Counted from the first letter of the stretch, positions 1-6,499 are shown. The stretch: 14,532 nt of DNA from an uncultured Subdoligranulum sp. (GCF_937890665.1 NZ_CALADU010000060.1:1-14532), one strand, 5' to 3'. Numbers and translations are program-made. The notes: generated by a model from the letters alone, not told the origin.

Positions 1-23
1 ATTTTTTTCGCGCTGCTTTTCAA
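1..23 (-). CDS. ParB-like protein, first codons only (TTG start inside the end of parA)
   Basis: On the minus strand a textbook ribosome binding site GGAGGTG (positions 37-31) sits seven bases before a TTG codon at 23-21. The frame that follows reads M-K-S-S-A-K-K and then leaves the window. It is out of frame with parA and overlaps its 3' end. A Ser/Lys-rich start directly after parA is what parB-type partners of such elements often show. Only seven full codons are visible, so the product is inferred from position and the strong ribosome binding site. Confidence 0.45.
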
Positions 24-801
24 GTTTCAACACCTCCTTCGTCAGATTTTTGTAACCCTCGGCCACTTTGCCGCCGGGATCGTGGGCAAAAATGCTTTTC
101 CCCTCGGCGCTTATTTCTTTGGCTCGGACCGAATGGGGAATTTCGGTGCTGAACACCTTGATTTTGCTGCCGTAGGTTTCCCGCAGTAGAGAGGCAATCT
201 CCTTGGCGAAGTTGGTGCGACTGTCCACCATCGTCAGCAGGATGCCGTCGATCTGGAGCTTGGGATTGATTTGCCGCTTCACCTTGTTTACAGTCTGGAG
301 CAGCTGTTCCAGGCCCTTGGCAGGCAGGTACTCCGCCTGGACGGGGATTATGACCCTGTTAGCGGCTGCCAGCGCATTGACCGTGAGCATCCCCAGGGAA
401 GGCTGGCAGTCGATCAGGATGTGAGAATACTGTCCTTTGAGTGTGTCCAGATACTGCCGCAGGATGGTCTCACGGCTCATGGCGTTCCCCAGGGAAACTT
501 CCATGCCGGAGAGCTGGATGTCGGCAGGCATCAGGTCAACACCTTCCGGGTGGTGTAGAATGCCCTCGCTGGGTTTGAGTGGTTCATCCATCAGGAGGCG
601 CCCCATTGCGTCGGACAAGGTAAAGGGCAGCTTATCCGGCTGGGGGTGTCCCAGACTGACGGTGAGACTTGCTTGGGGGTCTGCATCCACTAACAACACC
701 TTCTTCCCGGCCTGTGCCAGTCCAATGCCTAAGTTGGCGCAGGTGGTTGTTTTGCCGACGCCGCCTTTCTGGTTGGCGATGGCAATGATTTGCGTGTTCA
801 T
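1..801 (-). CDS. parA: ParA/Soj-family partition ATPase (3' end beyond the window)
   Basis: The reading frame is open from the ATG at 801-799 to position 1 (267 codons, no stop). The protein has the deviant Walker A motif KGGVGKTT at residues 12-19, Walker A' VLLVDADPQ at about 35-43 (D39, D41) and Walker B ILIDCQPS at about 128-135 (D131). These define the ParA/MinD family, dimeric ATPases that bind DNA non-specifically and move or stabilise plasmids, chromosomes and integrative elements together with ParB. About 270 residues is a normal length for Soj-like ParA, so only a few residues should be missing. The start is fixed by AGGAGGTGA at 819-811, nine bases upstream. It lies 75 bases downstream of the small helix-turn-helix gene and is probably cotranscribed with it. 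Here it most likely maintains the integrated element rather than the chromosome. Confidence 0.93.
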   Translation of the reverse strand, partial: MNTQIIAIANQKGGVGKTTTCANLGIGLAQAGKKVLLVDADPQASLTVSLGHPQPDKLPFTLSDAMGRLLMDEPLKPSEGILHHPEGVDLMPADIQLSGMEVSLGNAMSRETILRQYLDTLKGQYSHILIDCQPSLGMLTVNALAAANRVIIPVQAEYLPAKGLEQLLQTVNKVKRQINPKLQIDGILLTMVDSRTNFAKEIASLLRETYGSKIKVFSTEIPHSVRAKEISAEGKSIFAHDPGGKVAEGYKNLTKEVLKLEKQREKN

Positions 802-876
802 GTTTTGGTATCACCTCCTCAAATTTCAAGTTGGATAAAAAATAGGCGCTCATTTCTGAACGCCCGCAGCTACAGT

Positions 877-1119
877 CTAAACTTGTGCTTTCAGTTGATC
901 TTTGTATTCCGCGTAGTGGTCACTGAGAACATAATCAATGACCCAGGCTTTGGGAATGAGATAGGTGCACCGGATGTAGTAGTGCTTGACGCGATTTTCC
1001 CGCATAAGTTTTCTGGCAGTTCCGTCACCGATACCACCCAGCATTTCCCTAAATTGTGAAAGCGTCACCACATCGGGGTACTTACCAAAAAGCTGCTCAT
1101 AGTGCTTTCTGCTTTTCAT
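877..1119 (-). CDS. Small helix-turn-helix DNA-binding protein of a mobile element (excisionase-like)
   Basis: This 80-residue protein starts with MKSRKHYEQLF. Residues about 17-66 look like a compact helix-turn-helix of the excisionase/MerR-like type: a V-T-L-S-Q-F-R-E-M-L stretch, a G-I-G-D-G-T-A-R-K-L-M recognition helix, and an I-P-K-A-W-V-I-D-Y-V helix that closes it. Such proteins commonly sit at the ends of Clostridia integrative elements next to parA/parB, where they may control excision or nearby genes. I chose the ATG at 1119 because GGAG(CTGAT) precedes it at good distance; the frame continues open to an ATG at 1236, but that 5' extension crosses the 9-mer repeats and hairpin and has no family resemblance. 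No clear promoter was found. The family assignment is by pattern only, and the exact function is not known. Confidence 0.75.
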   Translation of the reverse strand: MKSRKHYEQLFGKYPDVVTLSQFREMLGGIGDGTARKLMRENRVKHYYIRCTYLIPKAWVIDYVLSDHYAEYKDQLKAQV

Positions 1120-1200
1120 TGTATCAGCTCCAATTTGTGTATTGTCAACAACGGATGAAGCTGCTACACTTTCTATTAGTGGGTGTTCTCTGCATGAATC

Positions 1201-1220
1201 CGCGGGAGAAAAATCCCGTG
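1201..1220. repeat. Short inverted repeat (hairpin) in the element end
   Basis: CGCGGGA at 1201-1207 pairs with TCCCGTG at 1214-1220 (one G-T pair) around a six-base A-rich loop. It lies between the helix-turn-helix gene and the 9-mer repeats. It has no following T-run, so it does not look like a terminator. It could be a protein-binding site or RNA hairpin in the leader of the minus-strand genes. Confidence 0.4.
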
Positions 1221-1222
1221 TA

Positions 1223-1253
1223 CATCCCTCCAGCATCCCTCCAACATCCCTCC
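1223..1253 (-). repeat. Three direct copies of GGAGGGATG phased at 11 bp
   Basis: The 9-mer GGAGGGATG (minus strand; CATCCCTCC on the plus strand) occurs at 1223-1231, 1234-1242 and 1245-1253. Each copy is offset by 11 bases, close to one helical turn, so all face the same side of the DNA. It sits upstream of the minus-strand helix-turn-helix/parA genes and about 190 bp from the att site. Such arrays near an element end can be arm-type sites for the recombinase or excisionase, or operator/partition sites. The repeat is directly visible; its role is inferred. Confidence 0.7.
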
Positions 1254-1439
1254 GGCACCTAAAATTGGGTATCCAGCTGTTCGTAATCGTGGAGGGCGAG
1301 TAAATGCGTGGTTCTTTTGGAGAAAAGCGTCAAAAATGCTGATTTTATAAGGTTTTTTAAGCCTTTTGGCGTGTTGGAAAGCGGCGAAAAAGACTGCTTA
1401 GTTCTGGTCCATGCCGTTAGGTTCCGAATGGTTTGGAAA
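1254..1439. other. Non-coding end of the mobile element
   Basis: I see no credible gene here. The stretch is more AT-rich than the chromosomal genes, with several runs of T and a small inverted repeat (AAGG/CCTT around 1350-1375). The last 30 bases before the tRNA fragment do not form a tRNA 5' half: they give only about five of seven acceptor pairs and no D-arm, and are too short. I read it as the arm region of the attachment site. Confidence 0.5.
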
Positions 1440-1492
1440 ACTCAAAATCCGTTGGTGGTGACACCGTGTGGGTTCGACCCCCACCACCGGCA
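1440..1492 (+). other. att site: 3' half of a tRNA-Leu (CAA) gene
   Basis: From the anticodon loop onward this matches a leucine tRNA. The anticodon loop CTCAAAA is at 1441-1447 (anticodon CAA at 1443-1445), followed by TCCGT, a long variable arm that pairs as GGTG/CACC, a T-arm GTGGG-TTCGACC-CCCAC, the acceptor strand CACCGGC and discriminator A at 1492. CCA is not encoded (the next bases are CTA). The 5' half (acceptor GCCGGTG, D-arm, 5' anticodon stem) is absent upstream, so this is not a functional tRNA by itself. The best reading is the att copy left when an element inserted at the anticodon loop. The intact tRNA, carrying the same 3' half, should lie at the far end of the element outside the window. 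Confidence 0.8.
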
Positions 1493-1496
1493 CTAG

Positions 1497-1539
1497 AAAA
1501 GAAGCGAAAGAACGTTGACGTTCTTTCGCTTCTTTTTTT
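1497..1539 (+). terminator. Rho-independent terminator of the interrupted tRNA-Leu
   Basis: GAAGCGAAAGAACGT (1501-1515) pairs perfectly with ACGTTCTTTCGCTTC (1518-1532), extended by AAAA/TTTT, and ends in a T-run to 1539. It starts five bases after the tRNA 3' end, so it is most simply the original terminator of that tRNA gene. This supports placing the chromosome to the right of 1492. Confidence 0.9.
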
Positions 1540-1733
1540 GTTTGCGGGCTTAGAAAAGCCCCGCGGAGCGTGATTGTGGTATACAGGACGCTGGGAGAGA
1601 AAGATGGTCCCTGTGTGTACAGGAACAGAAACGGAGGGATGGTGTGGCGACCGTGCGGATGGTGACAACGTAAAAAATGCGGCTCTTGAATTGTAAGATT
1701 TGCACAAAAAAGCTGCCCGATTTCTTTAATGTG

Positions 1734-1762
1734 TTTACAAATAGCAAAAACTGTGCTACATT
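1734..1762 (+). promoter_or_regulatory. Promoter of the PHP-like hydrolase gene
   Basis: TTTACA (1734-1739) is followed after 17 bases by TACATT (1757-1762), with TG one base before the -10 (TGC-TACATT), an extended -10. The predicted start is near 1769, giving a leader of about 60 bases before the gene at 1828. The rest of 1540-1733 shows no gene. Confidence 0.75.
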
Positions 1763-1827
1763 GAAGCCGATTCGTCGCAAGTTGCAGCAAGAAAGCCGCA
1801 GCAGATTATAAAAAATGAGGTGACCCT

Positions 1828-3354
1828 ATGTCGTATGAACATTTGTGGGCCGATATGCACGCAAATCCGCACCACAATCAGGTCGATCAGTTGGAACAGT
1901 GGTATCAGCATGCCAAGCAGGTCATGGACTTCTGGCCGATTGCCTATTATCCGTTTGCTATTCGCCGTACCCCCACAGGTGCAGAGTTGGAGGATCTGAT
2001 CCCGGAAACGGACCTGCGCGCCGACTGGGAAGCCGTGCTGGCGCTGGCCCGCCATGCAGAAGCGGAAGGCTGGCCGTTGTTCCCTGGGTATGAGTGGCAG
2101 GGAAATGGCAGTGACGGCGACCATAATGTGTTTTTCCCCACTACGTCAGCACAGATGATCCACCCCATGACGTATGAAGAATTGCGGGACGCGCTTAAGC
2201 CGTCCGGGGCCATCGGTATTCCCCATCATGTGGCATATCAGCCGGGAAGCCGCGGCAAGAACTGGGCGACCCATGACCCGGAATTTTCGCCTTTTGCCGA
2301 AATATATTCCAGCCATGGCTGTAGCGAAAATGATGACGGTCCTATCGGAATGGAGCGGCACGAGCACATGGGACCCCGCACCAGTGTGACCTGCTATGAG
2401 GCGGCGCTGGATCAGGGAATTGAAGTGGGATGCATCGCGTCCGGCGATAACCACGCGGTCCCTGGGGAATGCGACCACGGCATGATGTGCGTACTGGCGG
2501 CCAGCCGCAGCCGCGAGGACATTTGGCAGGGGCTGCGGGCGCGCCGGGTATACGGCGTAAGCCGCAGCCGTATGACGATCAATGCCACGTTGGGCGGTGC
2601 CGATATCGGCGGCCGGGTGGCACCGGGACCGGCAAAACTGGTTCTGGATCTGACAGCGGCCAATGCTATCGACCGCGTGGAACTGCTTAAGGATAATATT
2701 TTGGACACGATGCTGGTACATTCCGGCACTTGGGAGCGCGTGCCGCTGCCTGAACGCTTTGCCTTCAAATTCGAGGTGGAATTTGGCTGGGGACCGGAAA
2801 CGAGTATCTTCCCGGATGCAGCGAAAAAGCTGTGGCAGGGGCGTCTGGATGTGCCGGGCCGTATTTTGAGTGTAGAAAAACTCTGGAACACCTTCGGCCA
2901 GCAGATCATCGATCAGCAGGATCGCAGCTGCGAATTCCAGTTGACCACCCATCGCGGGACCGAAAGCGGAAAATGGATGGGTCCCAGCCAGGTCCGCCGT
3001 GAAAGCCTGATCTTTGAGGTGGAAGGAAGCATAGACGATGTGCTGAAACTGACGGTAGATGGGGAAGTGTATGAACTGCCTGTGCGGCAGATCCTGCAGG
3101 GAACCCGCATCTATGCACAGTACAGCCAGAGTGAACAGCACATTACCGAAAAATTCGGTCCCACGCCGCATTACCGCGACGATCTCATTTGGCATTGTGC
3201 ATTCAAGTTCCGGGTGCGCCGTGGCGTACCGGCTTCTGCCTACACGCTGCATCACACGCAGCTCCTTGATTTGGAGCAGGGGAGCCAATACCGCCTGCGC
3301 GTTTGGCTCAAAAACGGGGATGCTGCCTGGGTCAGCCCGTTTTTCTGCCGGTAA
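1828..3354 (+). CDS. PHP/DUF3604-like metal-dependent hydrolase
   Basis: This 508-residue soluble protein has the look of the PHP/DUF3604 metallohydrolase group. An N-terminal ADMHAN motif (D9, H11) is followed by GYEWQG at 87-92 with D98-H99, PHH at 132-134, IYSSHGCSE at 159-167 (H163) and SGDNH at 205-209. The His/Asp set could bind two or three metal ions, as in PHP phosphoesterases. The C-terminal ~250 residues (from about 250) look like a beta-rich region without motifs I recognise. The usual second PHP motif (T-D-H) is not present; the equivalent place reads DFWPIAYYP. No signal peptide or membrane segment is seen. GAGGTGA five bases before the ATG fixes the start. It is a single-gene unit with its own promoter (1734) and terminator (3412). 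The substrate is unknown. Confidence 0.75.
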   Translation: MSYEHLWADMHANPHHNQVDQLEQWYQHAKQVMDFWPIAYYPFAIRRTPTGAELEDLIPETDLRADWEAVLALARHAEAEGWPLFPGYEWQGNGSDGDHNVFFPTTSAQMIHPMTYEELRDALKPSGAIGIPHHVAYQPGSRGKNWATHDPEFSPFAEIYSSHGCSENDDGPIGMERHEHMGPRTSVTCYEAALDQGIEVGCIASGDNHAVPGECDHGMMCVLAASRSREDIWQGLRARRVYGVSRSRMTINATLGGADIGGRVAPGPAKLVLDLTAANAIDRVELLKDNILDTMLVHSGTWERVPLPERFAFKFEVEFGWGPETSIFPDAAKKLWQGRLDVPGRILSVEKLWNTFGQQIIDQQDRSCEFQLTTHRGTESGKWMGPSQVRRESLIFEVEGSIDDVLKLTVDGEVYELPVRQILQGTRIYAQYSQSEQHITEKFGPTPHYRDDLIWHCAFKFRVRRGVPASAYTLHHTQLLDLEQGSQYRLRVWLKNGDAAWVSPFFCR

Positions 3355-3411
3355 GGAAAACCGTCCGGAATAGCCTGTAAAAAAGGCTGCTGTTGGCAAA
3401 GGCGGCCTGAT

Positions 3412-3444
3412 AAAGCGGCGGAATGTATGTTCTGCCGCTTTTTT
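3412..3444 (+). terminator. Rho-independent terminator after the PHP-like gene
   Basis: AAAGCGGC (3412-3419) pairs with GCCGCTTT (3434-3441), extended inward by G-T and GAA/TTC to a 12-bp stem with a six-base loop, and ends in a T-run. The rest of the 306-base gap up to 3660 holds only the next promoter and leader. Confidence 0.9.
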
Positions 3445-3550
3445 GCTTCTTTTTCAAGAAAAAGCGGGCAATGGGCGGGCGTTTTGCTTAGGAAATCATA
3501 TGGCTTTTTGTGCAGAATCAATAAAAAGCAGGGGGATAAAAGTTCCCCCT

Positions 3551-3578
3551 TTTACAAAGTGCCGGATTCCATTATACT
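3551..3578 (+). promoter_or_regulatory. Promoter of the ABC transporter operon
   Basis: TTTACA (3551-3556), a 16-base spacer and TATACT (3573-3578) give a good sigma-A-type promoter. Transcription should start near 3585, leaving a leader of about 75 bases before the GTG start at 3661. Confidence 0.75.
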
Positions 3579-3602
3579 GGATACAACAAAACGAGGTATC
3601 CA
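3578..3602. promoter_or_regulatory. Inverted repeat over the transcription start (operator-like)
   Basis: TGGATAC (3578-3584) and GTATCCA (3596-3602) form a perfect 7-bp dyad with an 11-base centre. It begins at the last base of the -10 and covers the predicted start site. That position suits a repressor operator; it could also fold as a leader hairpin. No regulator can be assigned. Confidence 0.45.
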
Positions 3603-3660
3603 AACAGGATCGCGCCGCGGTGGTGCGGTCCCCACAAAGCAAAGAAGGCAGGGTGATTCC

Positions 3661-4446
3661 GTGAACAAAAAGTCAGGCAGTCTGGCAGCCCGGATCCCGT
3701 CGAGGGTCTGGCTGCTGATCTCACTGGTCGCGGCGCTGATCGTCTGGACGATCCTTTCGATCATGCCATTGACCGCAAGAAGTTTCCCCAATTTGATCGT
3801 CACCATCCAGCAGATCGGCGTCATGTACGAGCGTGGCGTGCTGTTGACCGATATTGGCAGCAGCTTGATCTCGGTTCTGGCCGGCTATGTGCTGGGCTTC
3901 GTCATCGCATTGCCGGTGGCAATCCTGATGGCATGGTATCTGCCGGTGCGCAACATTTTGCGCCCCTGGATCATGTTCATCCGCAACATTCCCCCTCTGG
4001 CGTATGTGCCGCTGATCGTTCTGTCCGCCGGCGTTGGCCGCCGTCCCCAGATCATCACGATCACGATCGCCACGTTCCTCATCATGTGCATCACCATTTA
4101 TCAGGGCGTTGTCAACATTGACGACACGCTGATCCGCGCGGCAAAGGTTCTGGGCGCTAAAGACAAGGATATCTTCATCCGGGTCATCGCCCCGGCCAGC
4201 CTGCCCTTCATCATGACGGCGATCCGGCTGGGCGCTTCCACCGCCCTGACCACCCTGATCGCCGCCGAATCCACCGGCGCTATGGCAGGTCTTGGCATGC
4301 GTATCGGCGTGTTGAACAGCAACTTCGACACCGATCCCATGCTGCTGTACATTATCATTATCGGCGTTATTGGCCTGATCGTTGAGAAAGTGATCGACTT
4401 TGCAGAAAGGAAGCTGACAGGATGGCAGGAGAAGAGAGAAGCGTAA
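3661..4446 (+). CDS. NitT/TauT/SsuC-type ABC transporter permease
   Basis: This 261-residue integral membrane protein resembles the permease of nitrate/taurine/alkanesulfonate importers. It has about six hydrophobic segments (residues about 16-38, 65-92, 113-122, 132-150, 190-205, 227-243). The cytoplasmic EAA-type coupling loop is at about 158-185, with A-A-K-V-L-G-A and a P-A-S-L-P-F end, and contacts the ATPase. I chose the GTG at 3661 because AGGGTGAT lies just upstream and the protein then starts with a basic stretch before the first segment. The upstream in-frame extension crosses the promoter. The 3' end overlaps the ATPase gene by 25 bases, indicating translational coupling. The substrate cannot be read from the permease. 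Confidence 0.9.
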   Translation: MNKKSGSLAARIPSRVWLLISLVAALIVWTILSIMPLTARSFPNLIVTIQQIGVMYERGVLLTDIGSSLISVLAGYVLGFVIALPVAILMAWYLPVRNILRPWIMFIRNIPPLAYVPLIVLSAGVGRRPQIITITIATFLIMCITIYQGVVNIDDTLIRAAKVLGAKDKDIFIRVIAPASLPFIMTAIRLGASTALTTLIAAESTGAMAGLGMRIGVLNSNFDTDPMLLYIIIIGVIGLIVEKVIDFAERKLTGWQEKREA

Positions 4447-5213
4447 AGGTCAAGATCGACAACGTCAAGATGGTCTTTAATACCCGCAAGGGGGAAATGA
4501 CCGCTCTGAACGGCGTCAATCTCGACATTCACGAAAATGAATTTATCACCGTCGTGGGCCCTTCCGGCTGCGGTAAGTCCACGCTGCTTAACATCATCGC
4601 CGGGTTGCTCACCCCCTCTTCCGGCGAGGTGCTGGTCAATGGCAAGAAGGTCGAAGGTGTTGGCCGGGAACGCGGCGTCGTGTTCCAGCAGTACGCGCTG
4701 TTCCCCTGGCTGACCGTCCAGAAGAATGTCTGCTTCGCGCTGGAGATGCGCGGCATCAAGGGCGCGGAAGCAGAAGCGCAGGCCATGAAGTACCTGCAGA
4801 TGGTCGATCTGGAAAAATTCGCCGATCATTACCCGAAGGAACTTTCCGGCGGTATGAAACAGCGTGTGGCCATTGCCCGTGCCTACGCCGCCGAGCCGGA
4901 GATCCTGCTGATGGATGAACCATTCGGTGCGTTGGACGCCCAGACCCGTGCCCAGCTGCAGACCGATCTGCTCAACACTTGGGAGAAAAAGAAGAAAACC
5001 TGCTTCTTCATCACCCACGACGTGGAGGAAGCAATCATCCTCGGCCAGCGCTGCGTTATCATGAGCGCCCGCCCCGGCCGCATCAAGAAGATTTTGGACA
5101 TCGACATTCCGTACCCCCGCACGCAGGAGACCCGCATGAGCCCCCGCTTCAATGAACTGAAGAACGCAATCTGGGGCGAGGTTTATCAGGAATACCTGGA
5201 AGTGCGCAAATAA
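4422..5213 (+). CDS. NitT/TauT/SsuB-type ABC transporter ATPase
   Basis: This 263-residue nucleotide-binding subunit has Walker A GPSGCGKST at 46-54, Q-loop VFQQYALFPW at about 87-96, the ABC signature LSGGMKQR at 141-148, Walker B ILLMDEP at 161-167 (D165, E166), a D-loop A-L-D, and the switch histidine in FFITHD (H199). The Q-loop followed by LFPWLTV is typical of the nitrate/taurine/sulfonate import branch. Two copies should assemble with two permeases on the inner face of the membrane and drive uptake. The ribosome binding site AAGGAAG lies inside the 3' end of the permease gene, whose last 25 bases it overlaps. All catalytic motifs are intact. Confidence 0.94.
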   Translation: MAGEERSVKVKIDNVKMVFNTRKGEMTALNGVNLDIHENEFITVVGPSGCGKSTLLNIIAGLLTPSSGEVLVNGKKVEGVGRERGVVFQQYALFPWLTVQKNVCFALEMRGIKGAEAEAQAMKYLQMVDLEKFADHYPKELSGGMKQRVAIARAYAAEPEILLMDEPFGALDAQTRAQLQTDLLNTWEKKKKTCFFITHDVEEAIILGQRCVIMSARPGRIKKILDIDIPYPRTQETRMSPRFNELKNAIWGEVYQEYLEVRK

Positions 5214-5221
5214 TGGTCCCT

Positions 5222-5243
5222 ACGGGCGCCTGACAGGCCCCGT
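5222..5243 (+). other. Intercistronic hairpin before the binding-protein gene
   Basis: ACGGG and GCCT pair with AGGC and CCCGT around a three-base loop, with one bulged C, in the 63-base gap between the ATPase and lipoprotein genes. There is no T-run, so it is not a full terminator. Hairpins at this place can stabilise the downstream message and raise binding-protein output. Confidence 0.4.
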
Positions 5244-5276
5244 CAAAGTTACATTATCTTATATGGAGGCAAACAC

Positions 5277-6353
5277 ATGAAAAAGCTACTTGCAACCCTG
5301 ATGGCTGCGGCGATGACCTTCAGTCTGGCAGCCTGTGGCTCTACCAGCAGTTCTGCTGCGCCGGAAAGCACGTCGTCGGAAGCTACGTCCAGCTCCGCTG
5401 CCACTTCGGAGGAAGCGGCGGACAGCACCGCCAGCGCCGAGCGCATTACCATGAACGTGGCATATATGCCCAACTATTCCAGCCTGGTTGAGGTCGTTGC
5501 GGCTGACAAGATGGGCTACTTTGACGAAGAAGGAATTGACGTCAACCTGGTCCAGTTCCAGGATGGCCCCACAATCATCGCCGCTATGGAAAATGGTTCC
5601 ATTGATGTAGGCTATATCGGCTCCGGTGCCCATAAGCTGTGCATCAACGGCCAGGCCAAGATCTTCTGCTTCGCCCATGTGGGCAACGGTGACCGTGTTA
5701 TGGCCCTGAAGAGCCACGGCATCGAGACCGCCGCCGATCTGGCCGGCAAGACCATCGGCTATTCTGCCGGTACCTCCAGCGAGGCGATTCTGCAAAAGAC
5801 TCTGGCTTCCGCCGATCTGACCCTGCAAGATGTGAACGCGATGGAGATGGATGCTTCCGGCATCGTCAGCGCCATGATCTCCGGCTCTCTGGACGCCTGC
5901 GCTCTGTGGAGCCCCAGCACCCTGGCCGTTCAGGAAGAACTGGGCGAGGATGTGATCGAACTGGCCGACAACCTGAGCTTTGCTGATAGCTCCGCTTCTG
6001 TTTCCAGCTGGATCTGCATGTCCGAATATGCTGACCAGAACTACGACAACCTGCTCCGCTTCACCCGTGCTTTGTACAAGGCGAAGGACTACCGCGCCGA
6101 TCCCGCCAACGCGGAACAGATCAGCCAGTGGATCGCTGAGGAATGCGGCCTGGATTACGACACCGTTTACGCGCAGCGCGGCGACGCTGAATGGCTGACC
6201 AGCCAGGAGATGATGGACCAGATCAACGACGGCACCATTGAAGGCCTGTACAAGTCCCAGCAGGACGGCTTCATCGCCAGCGGCGAAGTGGAAGCGGAAG
6301 TTCCTGTCAGCGACTACGTCATGTTCGACCTGATGAAAGAGGCCGCGGCGTAA
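5277..6353 (+). CDS. NMT1/SsuA/TauA-type substrate-binding lipoprotein of the ABC importer
   Basis: This 358-residue protein starts with a lipoprotein signal: basic M-K-K, a hydrophobic stretch and the lipobox LAAC with the lipidated Cys at residue 20. A Ser/Ala/Thr/Glu-rich linker (about 21-58) tethers it. The solute-binding fold begins near residue 60 with M-N-V-A-Y-M-P, then F-D-E-E-G-I-D-V-N-L-V, M-E-N-G-S-I-D-V-G-Y-I-G, A-D-L-A-G-K-T-I-G-Y and later G-S-L-D-A-C-A-L-W-S-P. This layout is typical of the nitrate/sulfonate/taurine-binding family (NMT1-like). It captures substrate outside the membrane and delivers it to the permease. TGGAGGC precedes the ATG. A strong terminator follows. The ligand is not defined by sequence; sulfonates, thiamine precursors and riboflavin are all bound by relatives. 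Confidence 0.92.
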   Translation: MKKLLATLMAAAMTFSLAACGSTSSSAAPESTSSEATSSSAATSEEAADSTASAERITMNVAYMPNYSSLVEVVAADKMGYFDEEGIDVNLVQFQDGPTIIAAMENGSIDVGYIGSGAHKLCINGQAKIFCFAHVGNGDRVMALKSHGIETAADLAGKTIGYSAGTSSEAILQKTLASADLTLQDVNAMEMDASGIVSAMISGSLDACALWSPSTLAVQEELGEDVIELADNLSFADSSASVSSWICMSEYADQNYDNLLRFTRALYKAKDYRADPANAEQISQWIAEECGLDYDTVYAQRGDAEWLTSQEMMDQINDGTIEGLYKSQQDGFIASGEVEAEVPVSDYVMFDLMKEAAA

Positions 6354-6358
6354 AAATA

Positions 6359-6372
6359 GCTGCTTCGGCAGC
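6359..6372 (+). other. UUCG tetraloop hairpin
   Basis: GCTGC-TTCG-GCAGC gives a five-pair stem closed by C-G around UUCG, the most stable tetraloop class. It starts six bases after the lipoprotein stop and 20 bases before the terminator, so it may protect the message 3' end. Confidence 0.6.
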
Positions 6373-6391
6373 ACGATCATCTGAACCGTGA

Positions 6392-6428
6392 CAAAACGGG
6401 GCACAAAATCGTTTTGTGCCCCGTTTTG
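6392..6428 (+). terminator. Strong rho-independent terminator of the ABC operon
   Basis: CAAAACGGGGCACAAAA (6392-6408) and TTTTGTGCCCCGTTTTG (6412-6428) are perfect inverted repeats around TCG. The A-run on one side and T-run on the other suggest it could work in both directions. It separates the transporter from the two-component genes. Confidence 0.92.
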
Positions 6429-6490
6429 CCGCGCAGAGGAGGGAAAATTGGAATAATTTCATAAAAAACCTCCCCGAAGCCGGAATTTTA

Positions 6491-6499
6491 TGGTATAAT
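6491..6499 (+). promoter_or_regulatory. Extended -10 promoter of the two-component operon
   Basis: TGG-TATAAT (TATAAT at 6494-6499) is a perfect -10 with the extended TG. No good -35 lies 16-18 bases upstream, which suggests dependence on the extended -10 or on an activator. An imperfect dyad (GAAAATT/AATTTC, 6443-6460) lies further upstream. The start would be near 6506. Confidence 0.65.

Larger units (their letters stand above)
1..1492. mobile_element. One end of an integrated element (ICE/IME-like) inserted in a tRNA-Leu gene
   Basis: The left 1.5 kb looks like the terminal segment of an integrative element. It holds parA, a probable parB start and a small helix-turn-helix gene, all on the minus strand and pointing inward, then a non-coding end. 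The boundary is the isolated 3' half of a tRNA-Leu(CAA) at about 1440-1492, directly followed by what looks like the tRNA's own terminator. Elements with tyrosine recombinases commonly integrate in tRNA genes and leave a 3' fragment at one end while restoring the full tRNA at the other. No integrase or conjugation gene is in the window, so the kind of element is inferred. Its other end lies beyond position 1. Confidence 0.7.

Noticed and set aside
1119..1148. TTGACA on the minus strand (1148-1143) as promoter of the helix-turn-helix gene
   Set aside because: The matching -10 (GATACA or TACAAT) would overlap the ribosome binding site and start codon, so transcription would begin inside the gene.
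1413..1492. A complete tRNA ending at 1492
   Set aside because: GCCGTTA at 1413 pairs only five of seven with the acceptor strand, the anticodon stem 5' strand does not match TCCGT, no D-arm forms, and the 5' part is too short.
1398..1790. Minus-strand open frames across the tRNA fragment
   Set aside because: They translate the tRNA 3' half and its terminator; this is a well-known type of spurious protein call.
2146..3399. A 417-codon minus-strand open frame opposite the PHP-like gene
   Set aside because: The plus strand has conserved metal-binding motifs, a promoter, a ribosome binding site and a terminator; the minus frame has none.
3427..3660. A longer N-terminus for the ABC permease from the ATG at 3427
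   Set aside because: The extension covers the terminator, promoter and dyad, and reads as low-quality sequence; GTG at 3661 has a proper ribosome binding site.
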